From contig OY718804.1 in NCBI GenBank assembly GCA_963070105.1, positions 2,396,817 to 2,460,816 on the forward strand: DNA of 64,000 nucleotides, given 5' to 3'. Source of the stretch: Litomosoides sigmodontis. Taxonomy: Eukaryota; Nematoda; Chromadorea; Rhabditida; Onchocercidae. Under the pieces are notes generated by a model, which was not told the DNA's origin, did not search any database, and saw only the letters and a list, made by a program, of their open reading frames with translations. Below, piece by piece: positions 60,401-64,000 of this stretch (its first letter is position 1; each line of letters begins with the position of its first letter). A program made the position numbers and the translations under genes.

Positions 60401-63239
60401 CACTGTAAAAATTATCCAATTTTTTTTTTGTTATTACATTTAAATATTTTATCAGCAAATTTTCGTTTTTTTTCCCCTCCATTTACTTGCGCACTCGTAC
60501 ATACGTCCATTTGGTATATTTAACAAAAATTTATTTCGAAAAAATTAAAAATTTTTTGAAAATTTTTTTTGCTCACATTGTTTGATTGACATTCGTAATA
60601 TTTAGCACACATTTTACACCAAAAAACTGTTGCACTAAATCAATTTAAGTAGCTTTTTCTGTTTCTTTTTCTTTTTCTTTTTTTTTTCGCTAATGTTGTT
60701 TATTTGCATGTAATTTAATTTTTTTTTTTAGTTTTTGCACCATTGCTAGGATGTGAAAAAGAAATTCAGGATTACGCGCTGATTCGCGAGTGCCTTTAGT
60801 TGTGATTCCGGAAGATCAATGCCGCATGAAACGTGAAGCTAAGCAGAAATTACGTAATGCATTAGAGCAACAACGTAAAGCAAACTGTACCAGTCCACAG
60901 CAAGCAGTTAGCTCATCCGAATCACCGGACGATTGTGTAGCACTGTCGGTGGAAACACGCGAATTGATTAATCGAATTGTAACAATTGATCAACAATTTG
61001 CTACACCGTCCACCGATACGTTAATGAAAATTTCGGTAAATTTTAGAACTTCAAAGCTTTCCTTTTCTTTCTTTTGACTGTGTTGAAGATTGAGTATTTT
61101 AAAGTTTACAACTTGATGGATTAGATAATTTTTTTTTGGTTAATTTTATTGATTTGAGAAAGTTTTAGAGGTTATTTATTGCTGTTGTTTGTTGCTGTTG
61201 TTTGCTGTTGTTGTCGTTTTTCGTTATTGTTGTTTATTATTGTTGTCTGTTGCTGTTGTCTGTTGCTGTTGTTTGTTGTTTATTGTTATCATTTTTCTTT
61301 GTTGTTGTTGTTTATTGTTGTTGTTTGTTGCTGTTGTTTGTTGTTGTTGTTTGTTGCTGTTGTTTGTTGTTGTTGTTTGTTGCTGTTGTTTGTTGTTTAT
61401 TGTTGTCGTTTGTTGTTTTTTGCTTGTTGTTGTTTGTTGTCGTTGTTTGGTGTTGTTGTTGTTGTTTGTTATTGTTATCACTGTTATTATTAATTTTATT
61501 ATTTATTGTGGCTATTATTATTTATCGTTACTATTATTAATTATTATTAAAGAAGTCATGGGGAAGTTACGGTTGAAATGACAGTCATTAAAGAACAAAT
61601 TAAAAAAAGTGCTAATTTTTAGGAATACAGCGAAGTGGGTAATTCTTATCAACAACTTGCTGAATTAACAATTCTAAGTTTGCAATTAATTCATCAATTT
61701 ACGATGCATTTACCTGGTTTTTGCAAACTTTCCGACGAAGATAAACGTACATTGCATAAAGTAAGAATTCAATTTAAATTTTCAACTACCTTCCGCATAA
61801 AGTATACTGGCTTTCAAAAATTTCATTTGCTTTTTTTTTTTTCAAGGTAATAAATGAATTAATTCTCTTACGCTTACCATTTTAAACTATTAAAATTAAC
61901 AAATATTTTAGTGTGAATTGGAAGCACAATTTTTTCCTTTGACACTTGCAAATCTTTTTTTGCTTATCACGTAAGTGTTTTGTATTTAGACGTGTAAGAC
62001 GGAAGTACTTGTACTGCGAACATCACGTTGCTATGATATGTTTGATGAGAAAGTTGTCCTCGGCAATGAAGCAAAGCAATGGCGCTATGATCGTCAGCAG
62101 TATCGTGAATTTATCGGACCCTTGGCTGATTTAATGTTTGATTTTGCGCATGCCTTATCAAAGATGCAGTTGCATCAGGCGGAATATGTCCTCCTCACTG
62201 CAATTGCTATTTTTTCCGGTAATTTATTCAAATTTGGATGCAACGAATTTTTTTTTTTTTTTTGCTTCCTCAAATTTTAACAGGGAAAAATATTGAGTGA
62301 TTTGTGGAGCTTTATGCAAATCAAATTACAGTTTTATTTTATAATTTTTCTCAAAACCAATGCATTGCTCTGTTTATTTTCTCTTTCTTTTTTGAATTTT
62401 GTAATTTTGAACCAAAAAAAAAATAAGTTCAAAAATATTTAAAATAAAGTGAATAATGATGATTTTCGTGTGTTTTTGAGTAAAATACATCGCATTTGAG
62501 TAAATCGCATTCTCAAAAAGGAACAAACAGGAAAATAATGTCAAAATCAAAGAGTCACCGCCATCTTTCATAGCAAAATTGCATACGTATGAAGTAGGAT
62601 AATTCGCTATTTATCAGTTAGTTATTAATTATTTGAATAAGTAATTGCAGTGTGTATTTCAGATCGACCTGGTTTACTTGAACCAAAGTCTGTGGAAGAT
62701 ATTCAAGAAGTTTACACATCTGCGCTACAATCATACGTTGATGCTCTAAGACCGAAGCAGCGGAATATTTTTTCGCGTTTATTGATGAAACTCACTGATC
62801 TTCGAAGTCTTGCTTCTGAACAGGTATTGTATGGATGGAAGTGATGATGGAAATTTGCATATTTCCATAATTCGATAAGAAATATCATTGTCGTAAATTG
62901 TATATTTAAATAGGAAAATTTTTTTTCTTATATTTTCAGAGTGAAATAATTACGGGAATTAGCTCAACGGGTATTGCCATTACGCCACCACCACCATCAT
63001 CATCATCATCATCGTCATCATCATCATCATCATCATCGTCATCATCGTCACAACAATTGTATGATATGAAATTTACCGCTACAAAATCACAATTGCAACA
63101 CCGTCAACAACAGCAACAACAACAGCAACAACAACAACAACAACAACAACAGCAACAACAACAACAACAACAACAACTACCGTATCATTTATATGCACAA
63201 GCACATTATCAACCATCAACCTCAACCGGTTATCCGTAA
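57069..63239 (+). CDS. EcR: Ecdysone receptor (nuclear hormone receptor, NR1H type)
   Basis: Nine exons (57069-57513, 58036-58199, 59227-59416, 59664-59804, 60800-61035, 61623-61760, 61990-62218, 62663-62823, 62940-63239) join in frame to 667 residues. EcR pairs with an RXR/USP partner and binds ecdysteroid response elements. The A/B region has polyQ runs of 38 and 26. The DNA-binding domain (~245-312) has both zinc fingers: [20 protein letters not shown], the P-box EGCKG, then [24 protein letters not shown] and IPEDQCRMK follow, as in EcRs. The ligand-binding domain (~393-568) includes [33 protein letters not shown] and [14 protein letters not shown]. The last exon then diverges into P4, polySer, 24 Gln and a stop; the AF-2 helix 12 normally near the EcR C-terminus is not seen. 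Exon 5 has a second in-frame acceptor at 60769, adding 10 residues. The start at 57069 is the minimal one; see the exon at 55952. Confidence 0.92.
57838..57990. repeat. Compound repeat with (AGT)n and AGTGATAATTTATGAATT units
   Basis: Two copies of an ~80-bp unit made of (AGT)n, GATAGTACAGTGATAATTTA and TGAATT, plus a partial copy between them, in EcR intron 1 just before exon 2. Confidence 0.85.
60207..60390. repeat. ~90-bp tandem duplication in EcR intron 4
   Basis: Two near-identical copies (about 60213-60308 and 60309-60388) share TTCCTACACAATAGAAAGAA, GAGAGAGGGAAAA and ATATTTTTAACGCATTTGCA, in the 1-kb intron between the DNA-binding-domain exon and exon 5. Confidence 0.88.
61160..61480. 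repeat. TTGTTGCTG/TTTG-type minisatellite in EcR intron 5
   Basis: About 300 bp of variant units combining TTGTTGCTG, TTGTTTG and TTTATTG, followed by (ATT)n-like sequence to 61550. Open frames of Leu/Val/Cys on plus and Asn/Thr/Gln on minus are artefacts. Confidence 0.9.
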
Positions 63240-64000
63240 CATCAGAATACGTTTTTGCGGTTTGACGTGAATTGTTGAAAAAGTTTTCGGCAATCAATAC
63301 AACTCCTGACGTAGTTTTTTTGGCATTTAGAATTATTTCACGTATAATACTAGTACTACTACTACTGCTACTGCTACTACTATCATGTATATGTCGTAAT
63401 GTTGGTCAAAGATTTGAAAAAATGTCATTAGGAAACTTTTTTTCCAAGTGTTGACGTCATTTTGAACTTTTTTTTTGAGCGCTCAATTATATTTTTATTA
63501 ATTAATAACACATATAACTGAGTGTATGTTATAATGCATGTTATTAATTATTATGTGGTGTGTGTTATTAATTGAATAATGCGTTATTAGTTAATTAATT
63601 AATGTGTGCTATTAATTATAACTGTTATTCCATGCAATTCTATATGTCCGCGTAATTAATGATTGTTTTTTTTTCAGAGCTATTTTAGGATTAAAATTAT
63701 CGACCACAATCTGTTCATTTTTTCCACCATTATATTCGTATTTTAAATTTTCGTAGCAATACTTGTTGAAAAATGATAGGTGAAATATGGGGAAAAAAAA
63801 TTTTTTTTTAAATTTAACAATTTTACCAATTGGAAATTGGGAAATGCCATACATATTGATTGGTTAGAAATGAAAATTTTAAAAAATTACTAAGTTAGCT
63901 TGTTTGATGATGAAGAATTTGCTGAAACAATGTGAACAATCGTCCACAATTTCATTTTCCATGTGTGTGTGTTTTTTTTGGCGAAACATTGAAATTTTTG
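63240..64000. other. 3' flank of EcR, no further exon recognised
   Basis: Contains an ACTACTACTGCT run near 63354-63380 and a block of ATTAATTAATA and TGTTATTAATT variants at 63495-63620. One acceptor-like TTTTTTTTTCAG at 63678 is followed by an open frame of ~20 codons with no resemblance to EcR helix 12. No gene starts in the remaining sequence. Confidence 0.45.

Noticed and set aside
61179..61581. Open frames rich in Leu/Val/Cys, in three plus frames, and Asn/Thr/Gln on minus
   Set aside because: Product of the TTGTTGCTG-type repeat in EcR intron 5.

Overview
The window looks like nuclear DNA of a clade III (filarial or other spirurid) nematode. It is very AT-rich, the genes have many small exons, and the coding content is animal. 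An ecdysone-receptor gene (EcR) is present: filarial worms have one and Caenorhabditis elegans does not. Most genes have a splice acceptor 2-35 nt upstream of the ATG, as expected for spliced-leader (SL) trans-splicing. All gene models were built by hand from reading frames, GT/AG sites and exon phase. Each main model closes in frame from ATG to stop, but none is backed by transcript data. Family names come from recognised motifs, not from a search.

Left part (2.2-30 kb), all on the minus strand: an 18-exon vWA + ZP cuticlin of the cut-6 type (2192-11652), a zig-8-like two-Ig-domain secreted protein (17685-24295) and a small four-TM protein (28315-29975). This part is full of tandem repeats. 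They include a perfect (TTA)n array of about 1.42 kb inside a cut-6-like intron, and a reverse-complementary (AAT)n array of about 1.09 kb upstream of that gene which grades into a 13-bp higher-order repeat.

Middle part (30.6-38.5 kb): a compact minus-strand cluster of housekeeping genes in the order ubc-20 (E2-25K), a possible small gene, cox-17, sec-20/BNIP1, psmd-10/gankyrin. Spacing and acceptor sites near the start codons are compatible with an operon. A short divergent region (38476-39083) separates ubc-20 from dpy-19.

Right part (39-63.2 kb), plus strand: dpy-19, a C-mannosyltransferase in 17 exons over 15.9 kb, carries a complete antisense gene of unknown family (39781-42117) in its first intron. 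EcR follows (57069-63239, with a likely extra 5' exon at 55952-56028). The EcR model has two polyQ tracts in its N-terminal region, a third polyQ plus a polySer tract after the ligand-binding domain, and no recognisable AF-2 helix 12.

The genes do not form a single pathway. Shared themes are body cuticle and matrix (cut-6-like), neuronal surface (zig-8), secretory pathway (sec-20, dpy-19) and proteostasis (ubc-20, psmd-10). No rRNA, tRNA, CRISPR array or recognisable transposase was seen.
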